8,667 nt of DNA from JABMMZ01 sp044357345 (GCA_044357345.1 JBIKPR010000087.1:1-8667); one strand, 5' to 3'; numbered from the stretch's first letter, positions 1 through 6,244 are shown. The notes: generated by a model from the letters alone, not told the origin. Numbers and translations: made by a program.

Positions 1-555
1 ATCAACCCAAAGCACATCTATTAATTTTCTGTTACAAAAACTGTTCTTGCCGTTTAAACCTAAAACACAATAGTAATCTTTTCCTTTTTTTGTGAAATGG
101 TACATTTGATAATACAGTGCCCCAGGCCAAAACTCTTCATTGTAATCTTCGTATAAAGAATCAGACTTAGGTTCCATACGGTCTTTTAACCAAAACACTT
201 GTTCACTGCCACCTTTTTTCTTGCGAAATAAAACCACACAATTGTTTTCGTATTCTTCTTTCTCGTTGATATACACCCAAGAAATAACACGCATGTGCTC
301 ATCACCGGAATTTAAAACAGAAACTGTATTGGTAATAGAATCCAATTGCACTGCAAAAGGATGCTCATCTATAAGCAAATCTTTAAGTAAGATTTTAAAA
401 GAATCGTTGTATTTTGATCGAATAGAATCGATGCGGTTAAAACGAAGGCTGTCACTATACTTTTTCAACAATATGGAATTGCCATCTTGCCCAAATACCT
501 TCAGGTTATTTGTACAAAAAACCAACAAAACTAAAATTAGCAATTGCTTTTTCAT
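1..555 (-). CDS. Uncharacterised exported protein, 3' end cut by window edge
   Basis: The frame is open from an ATG at 555 to the window edge, giving 185 codons without a stop, so the C-terminus is missing. The product starts MKKQLLILVLLVFC, a short positive end plus a hydrophobic stretch, with a likely signal-peptidase I site near FGQ (about residues 21-23). There is no proper lipobox before the cysteine. The mature part is charged and rich in aromatic residues. Near the visible end lies a GALYYQMYHF...KDYYCVLGLNGKN...NRKLIDVLW stretch, which resembles uncharacterised exported Bacteroidota proteins I have seen; I know no function for it. The gene lies 59 bp downstream of the thiolase stop on the same strand with no terminator between, so co-transcription is likely. 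The product probably acts in the periplasm or envelope. The reading frame is convincing; the function is unknown. Confidence 0.8.
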   Translation of the reverse strand, partial: MKKQLLILVLLVFCTNNLKVFGQDGNSILLKKYSDSLRFNRIDSIRSKYNDSFKILLKDLLIDEHPFAVQLDSITNTVSVLNSGDEHMRVISWVYINEKEEYENNCVVLFRKKKGGSEQVFWLKDRMEPKSDSLYEDYNEEFWPGALYYQMYHFTKKGKDYYCVLGLNGKNSFCNRKLIDVLWVD

Positions 556-571
556 ACTTAGTTAAACAAGT
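556..571. repeat. Imperfect palindrome ACTTnnTTAAnnAAGT abutting the start codon of the 1-555 gene
   Basis: ACTTAGTTAAACAAGT matches its own reverse complement at 12 of 16 positions and lies directly before the ATG of the 1-555 gene. Its ACTT/AAGT half-sites resemble those in the leaders of the two small genes at 3187-3414 and 3861-4073, and the 12-mer ATACTTAGTTAA occurs both here (554-565) and at 3475-3486. In AT-rich DNA this may be chance. Confidence 0.25.
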
Positions 572-614
572 AAAAGGGTTTATTATTGTTAAAGAAGTAA
601 AAAGGCCAAGTGTT

Positions 615-1793
615 CTAGCAAAGTTCTATAACAAAAGCACTAGCACCACCACCACCATTGCATATAGCAGCACCGCCAATTTTGCCATTGTTTTGTTTTA
701 AAACATTGATCAAAGTTACAATGATTCTTGCACCACTAGAGCCCAATGGATGTCCCAAAGCTACTGCACCACCGTTAACATTTACTTTCTCTGAAGGTAT
801 ATTCAACAATTTATTGTTAACCAAACCAACTACAGAAAATGCTTCATTAAACTCGAAGAAATCAATTTCATCAATACCAAAACCAGCCATAGCTGCTGCT
901 TTAGGCATTGCTTTGCTCGGCGCTGTAGTAAACCACTCTGGCTCGTGTTCGGCGTCTGCAAAACCTTTTATTTTGGCAATAGGCGTTAATCCCAAAGCTT
1001 CCATCTTTTCTTTACTCATCAATACAACAGCTGAAGCACCATCATTCATTGTACTTGCATTGGCTGCTGTTACGGTGCCCTCTTTTGAAAAAGCTGGTTT
1101 TAAACCAGGGATTTTATCAAAATTAACATTCTTATATTCTTCATCGTGGTTGAATAAAGTAACATTGCCTTTTCTATCAACGATTTCAACAGGAACAATT
1201 TCGTTGTCAAACTTTCCTGCAGACCATGCTGCAGCAGCTTTTTTGTATGAGTTAATTGCGAACTCATCTTGAGTTTCTCTTGAAAAACCATGTTCTTTTG
1301 CACAAAGGTCAGCACACCAACCCATCATTTGTTGGTTGTATACATCTTGCAAACCGTCATTTGCCAAACCGTCAACCATATTAAAGTTGCCATATTTATA
1401 TCCAGTCCTGCTTCCCACCATGTAATGTGGAACCAAACTCATATTTTCCATACCACCAGCAACTACAACATCAGAAATTCCAGTCATAATTTGCTGTGCC
1501 CCTAATGAAATTGACTTCATGCCACTAGCACATACTTTATTTATTGTTGTGCATTGTACGGTGTTTGACAAACCTGCAAATTTCGCAGCTTGTCTCGCAG
1601 GTGCTTGACCTAAGCCAGCCTGTAAAACACTTCCGAAATACACTTCTTGAACTTCTTCAGGATTTAAATTAATCTTTTCCAAAGCACCCTTAATAGCAGC
1701 TGCGCCAATCTTGGTTGCAGGAACTGTTGACAATGAACCCATAAAACTACCCATTGCAGTTCTAACAGCGGAAACGATATATACTTCTTTCAT
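615..1793 (-). CDS. Acetyl-CoA C-acetyltransferase (thiolase family)
   Basis: This is a 392-residue cytoplasmic thiolase, the usual full length. It catalyses reversible condensation of two acetyl-CoA to acetoacetyl-CoA, or thiolysis of 3-ketoacyl-CoA. All catalytic elements are visible: nucleophile Cys88 in NKVCASGMKS, GGMENMS at 113-119, Asn316 in NEAF, His348 in GHPLGSSGAR and Cys378 in CNGGGG. These positions fit the well-studied biosynthetic thiolases (AtoB/PhaA/ThlA type), which favours acetyl-CoA acetyltransferase over a long-chain FadA enzyme, though substrate length cannot be fixed from sequence alone. Unusual local features are WCADLCAKEHG at 159-169 and EFNEAFSVVG at 314-323 where classical enzymes have ANEAFAAQ-like sequence. 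The ATG at 1793 gives the expected MKEVYIVSAVRTAMGSF N-terminus. No hydroxyacyl-CoA dehydrogenase or CoA-transferase gene is adjacent. The 1-555 gene follows on the same strand, probably in one operon. Confidence 0.95.
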   Translation of the reverse strand: MKEVYIVSAVRTAMGSFMGSLSTVPATKIGAAAIKGALEKINLNPEEVQEVYFGSVLQAGLGQAPARQAAKFAGLSNTVQCTTINKVCASGMKSISLGAQQIMTGISDVVVAGGMENMSLVPHYMVGSRTGYKYGNFNMVDGLANDGLQDVYNQQMMGWCADLCAKEHGFSRETQDEFAINSYKKAAAAWSAGKFDNEIVPVEIVDRKGNVTLFNHDEEYKNVNFDKIPGLKPAFSKEGTVTAANASTMNDGASAVVLMSKEKMEALGLTPIAKIKGFADAEHEPEWFTTAPSKAMPKAAAMAGFGIDEIDFFEFNEAFSVVGLVNNKLLNIPSEKVNVNGGAVALGHPLGSSGARIIVTLINVLKQNNGKIGGAAICNGGGGASAFVIELC

Positions 1794-1816
1794 TTTATAT
1801 TGGTTTAAATGTGCCG

Positions 1817-1850
1817 CGAATTTAATGTTTTTTTAAATATAAAAGCCAAG
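1817..1850 (-). promoter_or_regulatory. Probable promoter of the thiolase gene
   Basis: Read on the minus strand, TAAATTCG (1817-1824) matches the Bacteroidota -7 consensus TAnnTTTG at 7 of 8 positions. CTTG (1847-1850) lies 22 nt upstream as a weak -33 element. Transcription would begin near 1812, about 20 nt before the ATG. No Shine-Dalgarno sequence is evident, as is normal in this phylum. Confidence 0.45.
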
Positions 1851-1978
1851 CAATATCAAAACATTATGAATGAAAACAATACTTAAAACATGTCTGCATT
1901 TGCAGTTGAAATTTATTATTAAAACATCTGAAGCTGAAGATTAAAATCCAAACCTAGGTTAATTGCATAAAGATTATT

Positions 1979-1986
1979 TAATTTCG
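1979..1986 (+). promoter_or_regulatory. Probable lpxB -7 element directly before the start codon
   Basis: TAATTTCG matches TAnnTTTG at 7 of 8 positions. No convincing TTTG is seen 19-23 nt upstream. The start codon follows only 5 nt after the element, so transcription would begin at or within about 2 nt of the ATG, implying a leaderless or nearly leaderless mRNA. A start further upstream is ruled out because an in-frame stop (TAA at 1968-1970) is reached after seven non-start codons. Confidence 0.4.
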
Positions 1987-1991
1987 CAGCA

Positions 1992-3095
1992 ATGAAGTAT
2001 TACTTGATTGCAGGCGAAGCAAGTGGGGATTTACATGGTTCTAATTTGATGAAACAAATTAAAGCATCAGACTCCAAGGCTGAATTTCGTTTTTGGGGTG
2101 GCGATTTAATGAAAGAACAAGATCCAAACTTGCTTGTTCATTACCGTGAAACTGCGTTTATGGGATTAAGTGATGTCATTTTAAATCTCAATACCATTCG
2201 TAAGTTTTTAAAAAAGTGTAAAGAAGACATTTTGAACTTTAATCCAGATGCCTTAGTTTTGATTGATTACCCAGGATTTAATTTAAGAATTGCGAAATTT
2301 GCGAAAGAAAATAAGTTTAAGACACATTATTACATTAGTCCTAAAGTTTGGGCTTGGAATACGGCCCGTGCTTTAAAAATAAAAAGGGATGTAGATTTTT
2401 TATACACCATTCTGCCATTTGAAACAGAATTCTATGCGAAATTTAACATGAAGGTCGATTATGTTGGAAATCCATTGTGTGATTCAATCGAAAACTACAA
2501 CTTTAATCCAAACTTTAAATCGGAAAAAGAAATTACAAGACCCTATGTTGCATTGCTTCCTGGTAGTAGGATGAGTGAACTAAAACATGTTCTGCCCGAA
2601 ATGCTAAAGACAATTAAAAGCTTTCCAGAATATGATTTTATTTTAGCTGCAACCAATCACATTTCAGATGGTATATATCAAGAATATTGTGAAGGACATC
2701 CTGTTAGGATACTTAAAGGCCAAACTTACGATGTGTTAAAAAATGCGCATGCGGCATTGGTTTGCAGTGGAACAGCAACATTGGAGACAGCATTGTTAAA
2801 TTGTCCGCAAGTGGTTTGCTTTAGATTCAGTAAATTAAGTTATTTTATTGGCAAGCTTGTTATTAAAGTAAAATACATTTCCCTAGTTAATCTGATTATG
2901 GACAAACCAGTGCTTGAAGAACTTATTCAAGACGAATTAAATGAAAAGCGCATTGCTAAATCGCTGAAAAGGATTTTAGATGGAAGCCAACGCTTAAATA
3001 TGATACAATCATATGCAGCTTTAAAAATAAAAATTGGTACAAGTGGCGCAAGCGAACGTGCTGCCAAATTAATTGTTAGCCGCACAAATCACTAA
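1992..3095 (+). CDS. lpxB: Lipid-A-disaccharide synthase LpxB
   Basis: This is a GT19-family glycosyltransferase of 367 residues, close to the family length of about 370-380. It joins UDP-2,3-diacylglucosamine to lipid X to form the tetra-acyl disaccharide 1-phosphate of lipid A, working at the cytoplasmic face of the inner membrane. Family motifs appear in order: GEASGDLHGS (8-17), IDYPGFN (91-97; Asp92 aligns with the essential aspartate of E. coli LpxB), ISPKVWAWNTAR (115-126), VGNPLCDS (158-165), LLPGSRMSEL (188-197; Arg193 is the essential arginine), CSGTATLETALLNCP (258-272) and the membrane-associating KYISLVNLIMDKPVLEELIQ (294-313). The start is fixed because the first motif begins at residue 8. 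In many Bacteroidota lpxB follows surE; here it stands alone, divergent from the thiolase, with a strong hairpin downstream. The organism therefore makes lipid A and has an outer membrane. Confidence 0.97.
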   Translation: MKYYLIAGEASGDLHGSNLMKQIKASDSKAEFRFWGGDLMKEQDPNLLVHYRETAFMGLSDVILNLNTIRKFLKKCKEDILNFNPDALVLIDYPGFNLRIAKFAKENKFKTHYYISPKVWAWNTARALKIKRDVDFLYTILPFETEFYAKFNMKVDYVGNPLCDSIENYNFNPNFKSEKEITRPYVALLPGSRMSELKHVLPEMLKTIKSFPEYDFILAATNHISDGIYQEYCEGHPVRILKGQTYDVLKNAHAALVCSGTATLETALLNCPQVVCFRFSKLSYFIGKLVIKVKYISLVNLIMDKPVLEELIQDELNEKRIAKSLKRILDGSQRLNMIQSYAALKIKIGTSGASERAAKLIVSRTNH

Positions 3096-3110
3096 ACCTT
3101 ATTAATTAAA

Positions 3111-3137
3111 ATAGCCCGCATAAAAAATGCGGGCTAT
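3111..3137. terminator. Hairpin terminator shared by lpxB and the 3187-3414 gene
   Basis: ATAGCCCGCAT (3111-3121) and ATGCGGGCTAT (3127-3137) form a perfect 11-bp stem with a 5-nt A loop, 16 bp after the lpxB stop. On the minus strand the stem is followed by TTT and then an AT-rich run, so it suits the leftward transcript of the 3187-3414 gene best. On the plus strand there is no T-tract, but it can still end or protect lpxB mRNA. Confidence 0.85.
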
Positions 3138-3146
3138 AGTCGATGA

Positions 3147-3174
3147 GTGTGTATTTGTGTATTTGTGTGTGTCT
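3147..3174. repeat. GT-rich low-complexity tract with tandem GTGTATTT
   Basis: The stretch is almost entirely G and T on the plus strand and includes two tandem copies of GTGTATTT (3149-3156 and 3157-3164), then GTGTGTGT. It falls between the stop codon of the 3187-3414 gene and its terminator, so in that transcript it is a CA-rich 3' untranslated segment. Confidence 0.6.
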
Positions 3175-3186
3175 ATTTAAAATAAT

Positions 3187-3414
3187 TTATTTAATGCTCA
3201 ATAAATCATTGCTGGTGTTTTCCATTTGACGCGCAACTGCCGCCCGCTTAAGTTGCTTCACTTCTTTATTAGAAGCTTGCATCTCATTTAATAGAAAAAA
3301 GGTTAGTACCAATAAAACTATAATTGACTTTAACATTAAAATTTCCGAGATGTAAAAGCTCTTTTTAATGCTATTAGATTGTAATGGATTTAAAGCTACA
3401 CTTAAGTTGGTCAT
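3187..3414 (-). CDS. Small membrane or secreted protein, unknown function
   Basis: This 75-codon frame has a single hydrophobic segment at residues 29-43 (SIIVLLVLTFFLLNE) and a basic, charged C-terminal tail of about 30 residues (KEVKQLKRAAVARQ). I do not recognise the family. An inner ATG at 3336 would give a 49-residue protein in which the hydrophobic stretch becomes a normal signal peptide ending near MQA-S. I keep the ATG at 3414 because the leader upstream of it lines up with the leader of the 3861-4073 gene right to the start codon, 45 and 44 nt past a shared palindrome. A good promoter upstream and a terminator hairpin 50 bp past the stop support a real monocistronic gene. A weak local resemblance to the other small protein (ARQMENT versus AQQIGRT) is not enough to call homology. 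Confidence 0.5.
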   Translation of the reverse strand: MTNLSVALNPLQSNSIKKSFYISEILMLKSIIVLLVLTFFLLNEMQASNKEVKQLKRAAVARQMENTSNDLLSIK

Positions 3415-3534
3415 ATTTCTTAATTATTTGTTTTTAAATGGTTTACATTAGGATAAAACACTTAATAAGTAATAATACTTAGTTAATTATGTTACCCTAT
3501 ACCCGAATATAGAACATCCATTTATTAATTCAAA
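3415..3534 (-). promoter_or_regulatory. Promoter and conserved leader of the 3187-3414 gene
   Basis: On the minus strand there is TTTG (3531-3534), a 19-nt spacer, then TATATTCG (3504-3511), 7 of 8 matches to the Bacteroidota -7 consensus. Transcription should begin near 3500, leaving a leader of about 85 nt. The leader holds the palindrome ACTTAwTAAGT (3460-3470), 33 nt from the -7 element, and an overlapping 6-bp hairpin TAAGTA-N4-TACTTA (3466-3481). From the -7 element through the palindrome I count 37 of 52 positions identical to the 4118-4169 region without gaps. Upstream of the -7 element the similarity stops. Confidence 0.6.
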
Positions 3535-3739
3535 TTATTTTGAAAATAAACTTAAAACAACGCATAAGTATTTGTAAATCAATGAAATTATTTTTCTTTT
3601 TAATTCAATAAAACTGCAGAAATTAGCATTTTTTCAAAGAAAAGGTGGGCATTCAACTGCGATACATGCCATAGCAATGCAATATATTTGACCAAATTAT
3701 TAATCCGTTTTTATTCTTGTGAAAATCAACGCAAAAAAA
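3535..3739. other. Gene-free AT-rich spacer between the two small transcription units
   Basis: No convincing coding frame or RNA gene is seen. A plus-strand TATATTTG (3683-3690) matches the -7 consensus fully, but lacks a good -33 element and leads into no rightward gene. The left end lies upstream of the 3187-3414 promoter; the right end meets the terminator of the 3861-4073 unit, including its T-tract (A-run at 3733-3739 on the plus strand). Confidence 0.5.
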
Positions 3740-3765
3740 TAGCCCTGTAGAATTCTACAAGGCTA
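3740..3765 (-). terminator. Intrinsic terminator of the 3861-4073 gene
   Basis: TAGCCCTGTAGAA and TTCTACAAGGCTA face each other in a 13-position stem with almost no loop; in practice the central AATT opens. The single mismatch is C-A in plus-strand RNA but a G-U pair in minus-strand RNA. The minus strand continues with seven T residues (3733-3739). Both points show that it works leftward, 95 bp after the stop of the 3861-4073 gene. Confidence 0.85.
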
Positions 3766-3791
3766 AATTAAGAGTGTTTTTGTGTAAGTAA

Positions 3792-3831
3792 GTTTTTAGA
3801 AGGGTGTGTTTTGTTTGTTTTTAGAAAGGGT
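3792..3831. repeat. Imperfect direct repeat in the 3' untranslated region of the 3861-4073 gene
   Basis: GTTTTTAGAAGGGT (3792-3805) recurs as GTTTTTAGAAAGGGT (3817-3831). A second pair, GGGTGTGTTTTG (3802-3813) and GGGTGTATTTTG (3839-3850), follows in the same order, which suggests a short internal duplication. On the transcribed minus strand the region is CA-rich, like the equivalent segment of the 3187-3414 gene. Confidence 0.5.
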
Positions 3832-3860
3832 AATTTATGGGTGTATTTTGTTTTTTTATT

Positions 3861-4073
3861 TTATGCACTTAAACCAAAGAAAAATAATCCAGAAAACAAT
3901 GCAATAACCAAAAGTGTTCTTCCAATTTGTTGCGCACGGTGGTATGAAATCAAACTTGGTTTAAAAAGTTCCAATTCAATTGTTTCTTCCATTTCAAACC
4001 GATCATTATTAATAGCTGTAAATAATGAACCATTTGAAGCATCATTTAGACGGTAATACTTTTTTGTTTCCAT
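3861..4073 (-). CDS. Small tail-anchored-like membrane protein, unknown function
   Basis: The 70-residue product has a polar, acidic N-terminal part (residues 1-50, including DRFEMEETIELELF) and one hydrophobic segment at the very C-terminus (TLLVIALFSGLFFFGLSA, 53-70) that ends the protein, so a tail-anchored inner-membrane protein with its N-terminus in the cytoplasm is the simplest reading. There is no signal peptide. I do not recognise the family. The gene has its own promoter and leader (4074-4192) and a clear intrinsic terminator (3740-3765), so it looks monocistronic. The leader matches that of the 3187-3414 gene down to spacing, which supports the ATG at 4073. The frame on the opposite strand at 3811-4056 lacks comparable signals and is treated as a shadow. 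Confidence 0.6.
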   Translation of the reverse strand: METKKYYRLNDASNGSLFTAINNDRFEMEETIELELFKPSLISYHRAQQIGRTLLVIALFSGLFFFGLSA

Positions 4074-4192
4074 GACTTTTAAGTTGTTTATTTTAATGGT
4101 TTTTGATAGGTGTTTTTACTTAGTAAGTAAATAAACTTAAATTGTTTTAACATCCTATACACAAATATAAAAAACGCAGAGACCTACGCAAT
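4074..4192 (-). promoter_or_regulatory. Promoter and conserved leader of the 3861-4073 gene
   Basis: On the minus strand ATTG (4189-4192), a 19-nt spacer and TATATTTG (4162-4169, a full match to TAnnTTTG) form the promoter. The leader holds the palindrome ACTTAnTAAGT (4118-4128), 33 nt from the -7 element and 44 nt from the ATG, plus an overlapping TAAGT-N6-ACTTA hairpin (4124-4139). The spacings are 33 and 45 nt in the 3187-3414 leader. Near the start codon both leaders also share AACCATT followed by A-rich sequence. Confidence 0.65.
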
Positions 4193-4476
4193 TATTTCTA
4201 TAAAAAACAGAGAAAAAACATATAAATCACTGATTTACATATAGATAATTTTAACATTTCATGCAGTATCATATGAATTAATTATCCCAAACATACATAA
4301 AACGGCCTTTTTGAATAAATCTAATTCTAGATATTCACATAAAAACAGCATTAAAAAAAGAAATTAATTTTTATCTGAAAATCAAGTTAATTTCTACCTT
4401 GTTATCCTAAAAATATAATTAAAGAAATGTCAATATGCTTATGGTAAAGACGTGTAATTGTTTTTTATTTGCACAC
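4193..4476. other. AT-rich spacer upstream of the M61 peptidase, with an inverted repeat
   Basis: No gene is seen here. AGAAATTAATTT (4359-4370) and AAGTTAATTTCT (4384-4395) can form a 12-bp stem with one G-U pair and a 13-nt loop. On the minus strand it is followed by seven T residues, like a terminator, yet no leftward gene lies to its right, so it may instead be a regulatory site for the peptidase or chance in AT-rich DNA. I found no convincing promoter for the peptidase. Confidence 0.35.
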
Positions 4477-6240
4477 ATGAGAAAAGCATACCTAAGCGTC
4501 CTCCTGTTAATGTTAAGTATTCAAACAAAAGCCATGAAGATAAATTACACCATAGACATTCAAAATCCAAATACACATTATGCTTTGGTTAAATTAGACA
4601 TTTTAGAAATCAAAGAAAGTAAAATATTGTTGAAAATGCCTGTGTGGACCCCTGGAAGTTATATGCTTAGAGAATTTGAAAGAAACATCGAACAAGTTGC
4701 TGCGCAGTCTACCGGAAAAACACTGAATATAAGTAAAGTTGACAAAAGCACTTGGTTAATAGATGGCAAAAATATTGGAAAAACTATTCAGATAACCTAT
4801 AGAGTCTATTGCTTTGAGAACACGGTTCGAACCTCATATATTGACAACGACCACGCCTTTTTGCTTCTAAGCAGCTGTTTGATGTATGCCGAGAATCAAG
4901 GTTCAGGAACACTTGACATCAATTACCCAGAAGCATGGACAAAGATTTCAAGCACATTGCTACAAAGCAAAGTAAATTTATTCTCATTTGACAACTATGA
5001 TGAACTGATAGATTCACCTATAGAAATTGGCAACCACCAAGTTTTGAAATTCGAGGTTGCAGGCGTTCCTCATTCTGTGGCATTGGTGGGAAAAAACAAT
5101 TGCCCTACCGATAAATTTAAAGCCGACCTACAAAAAATATGCAATACCATGTATCAAATTGTAGGAAAACATCCCTGCAAAGAATATTTGTTCATCATTC
5201 ATCATGTTGAAGAAGGAGGTGGTGGATTGGAACATGCAAACAGCAATGTTGTGCAAATGCAAAGATTTGCATACACAAACAAAGAACGTTATTTAAGCTT
5301 CTTGAGTTTGTGCGCACACGAGTACTTCCACTTATGGAACGTTAAGCGCATAAGACCAGAGGCGCTTGGTCCTTTTGATTACAGCAAAGAAAACCACAGC
5401 AATTTACTTTGGGTTGCAGAAGGAATTACCAGTTATTACGATGAATTGGCAATGTATCGCGCTGGATTTAGAACGGAAAGTGAATATTTGAAAACATTAT
5501 CAAACACTTTTTCATCGACTTTGAACCGCAAGGGTGCTGAGATACAAACTTTACATGAAGCCTCTTTTGACGCTTGGATAAAAGAATACAGACCCAATGA
5601 AAACAGCTTAAATACCAATATTTCATATTACTTAAAAGGCGCGGCAATTGCAGCATTATTGGATATCGAACTTTTAAATGCCAGCAAGGGTGAAAGAGGA
5701 CTCGACCACTTGATGCAGTACCTATATTCTGAATATTACGAAAAGAAGCATAGAGGATTTACAGATGATGAATTTTACAATTCTATAGATATGATAGCTG
5801 GGAAAGAACTTAATTTCAGATCTTGGGCAGAAGAAACCAATGGTGTTGAAACCAATCAAAAAATCAAAACCATTCTAAAAAAAGTTGCTTGTTCAATTGA
5901 AAACAAAGTCCAAAACAATTTATTTTACACCGGAATAAATACCGAACAAAAAGGCGATAAAATAATTGTGAAATCAATTGATGCAATGTCTGCTGCATTT
6001 GGATGTGACATTCAAGCAGGAGATGAGATAATTGCAGTAAATAAAATCCGTATTAAAACCAGTTTAGATGAAGCAATTAGATTGATTGGTGAAGGTGTAC
6101 AATTGGATTTCATTATATCTAGAAGTGGATTAATAAGAGATTTAACTATTGTGCCTGTACAAAACCCTAAACTTGATTTATCAATTAGTATTGATAAAGG
6201 AAACGACCCAATTTTATTGGTTTGGTTAAAAAAGGTATAA
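4477..6240 (+). CDS. Secreted M61-family (glycyl) aminopeptidase with PDZ domain
   Basis: This is a zinc metallopeptidase of peptidase family M61, which removes N-terminal residues, with preference for glycine in the characterised member. I choose the ATG at 4477 (587 residues) because it begins a clean signal peptide, MRKAYLSVLLLMLSIQTKA; the ATG at 4435 would add 14 residues before it. Domains in order, numbered from 4477: beta-rich N-terminal domain (about 20-170) with the family's VWTPGSYMLREF at 56-67; catalytic domain with the substrate-binding GGGGLEH loop (247-253), HEYFH zinc motif (His281, Glu282, His285) followed by LWNVKRIRP, and the third ligand Glu315 in LWVAEGITSYYDEL; PDZ domain at about 480-560 containing AGDEIIAVNKI. 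All catalytic residues are present, so it should be active in the periplasm or outside the cell. It stands alone, converging on rnpB. Confidence 0.93.
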   Translation: MRKAYLSVLLLMLSIQTKAMKINYTIDIQNPNTHYALVKLDILEIKESKILLKMPVWTPGSYMLREFERNIEQVAAQSTGKTLNISKVDKSTWLIDGKNIGKTIQITYRVYCFENTVRTSYIDNDHAFLLLSSCLMYAENQGSGTLDINYPEAWTKISSTLLQSKVNLFSFDNYDELIDSPIEIGNHQVLKFEVAGVPHSVALVGKNNCPTDKFKADLQKICNTMYQIVGKHPCKEYLFIIHHVEEGGGGLEHANSNVVQMQRFAYTNKERYLSFLSLCAHEYFHLWNVKRIRPEALGPFDYSKENHSNLLWVAEGITSYYDELAMYRAGFRTESEYLKTLSNTFSSTLNRKGAEIQTLHEASFDAWIKEYRPNENSLNTNISYYLKGAAIAALLDIELLNASKGERGLDHLMQYLYSEYYEKKHRGFTDDEFYNSIDMIAGKELNFRSWAEETNGVETNQKIKTILKKVACSIENKVQNNLFYTGINTEQKGDKIIVKSIDAMSAAFGCDIQAGDEIIAVNKIRIKTSLDEAIRLIGEGVQLDFIISRSGLIRDLTIVPVQNPKLDLSISIDKGNDPILLVWLKKV

Positions 6241-6244
6241 AAAA

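Noticed and set aside
221..701. Two plus-strand frames (221-565, 510-701)
   Set aside because: They lie opposite the 1-555 gene and the end of the thiolase; the minus-strand frame has a signal peptide and fits operon spacing.
658..1272. 204-codon open frame on the plus strand
   Set aside because: It is entirely antisense to the thiolase, whose catalytic motifs all fall in the opposite frame.
1894..1905. Inverted repeat CTGCA-TT-TGCAG in the thiolase/lpxB divergent region
   Set aside because: It is a 5-bp stem with a 2-nt loop, too short and far from the predicted promoter elements to call an operator without conservation data.
3683..3690. Plus-strand TATATTTG as promoter of a rightward small RNA ending at 3765
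   Set aside because: There is no -33 element, and the hairpin at 3740-3765 has its T-tract and better pairing on the minus strand.
3149..3831. Possible CRISPR array or mobile element from the repeats near the small genes
   Set aside because: The repeats are short, imperfect, two-copy and unevenly spaced, with no spacers, terminal inverted repeats or transposase.
3811..4056. 81-codon open frame on the plus strand
   Set aside because: It lies opposite the 3861-4073 gene and its 3' untranslated region, has no promoter or terminator in the right direction, and the peptide looks like antisense.
4435..4476. Upstream ATG for the M61 peptidase
   Set aside because: It would place 14 extra residues before an otherwise clean signal peptide; the ATG at 4477 is preferred.
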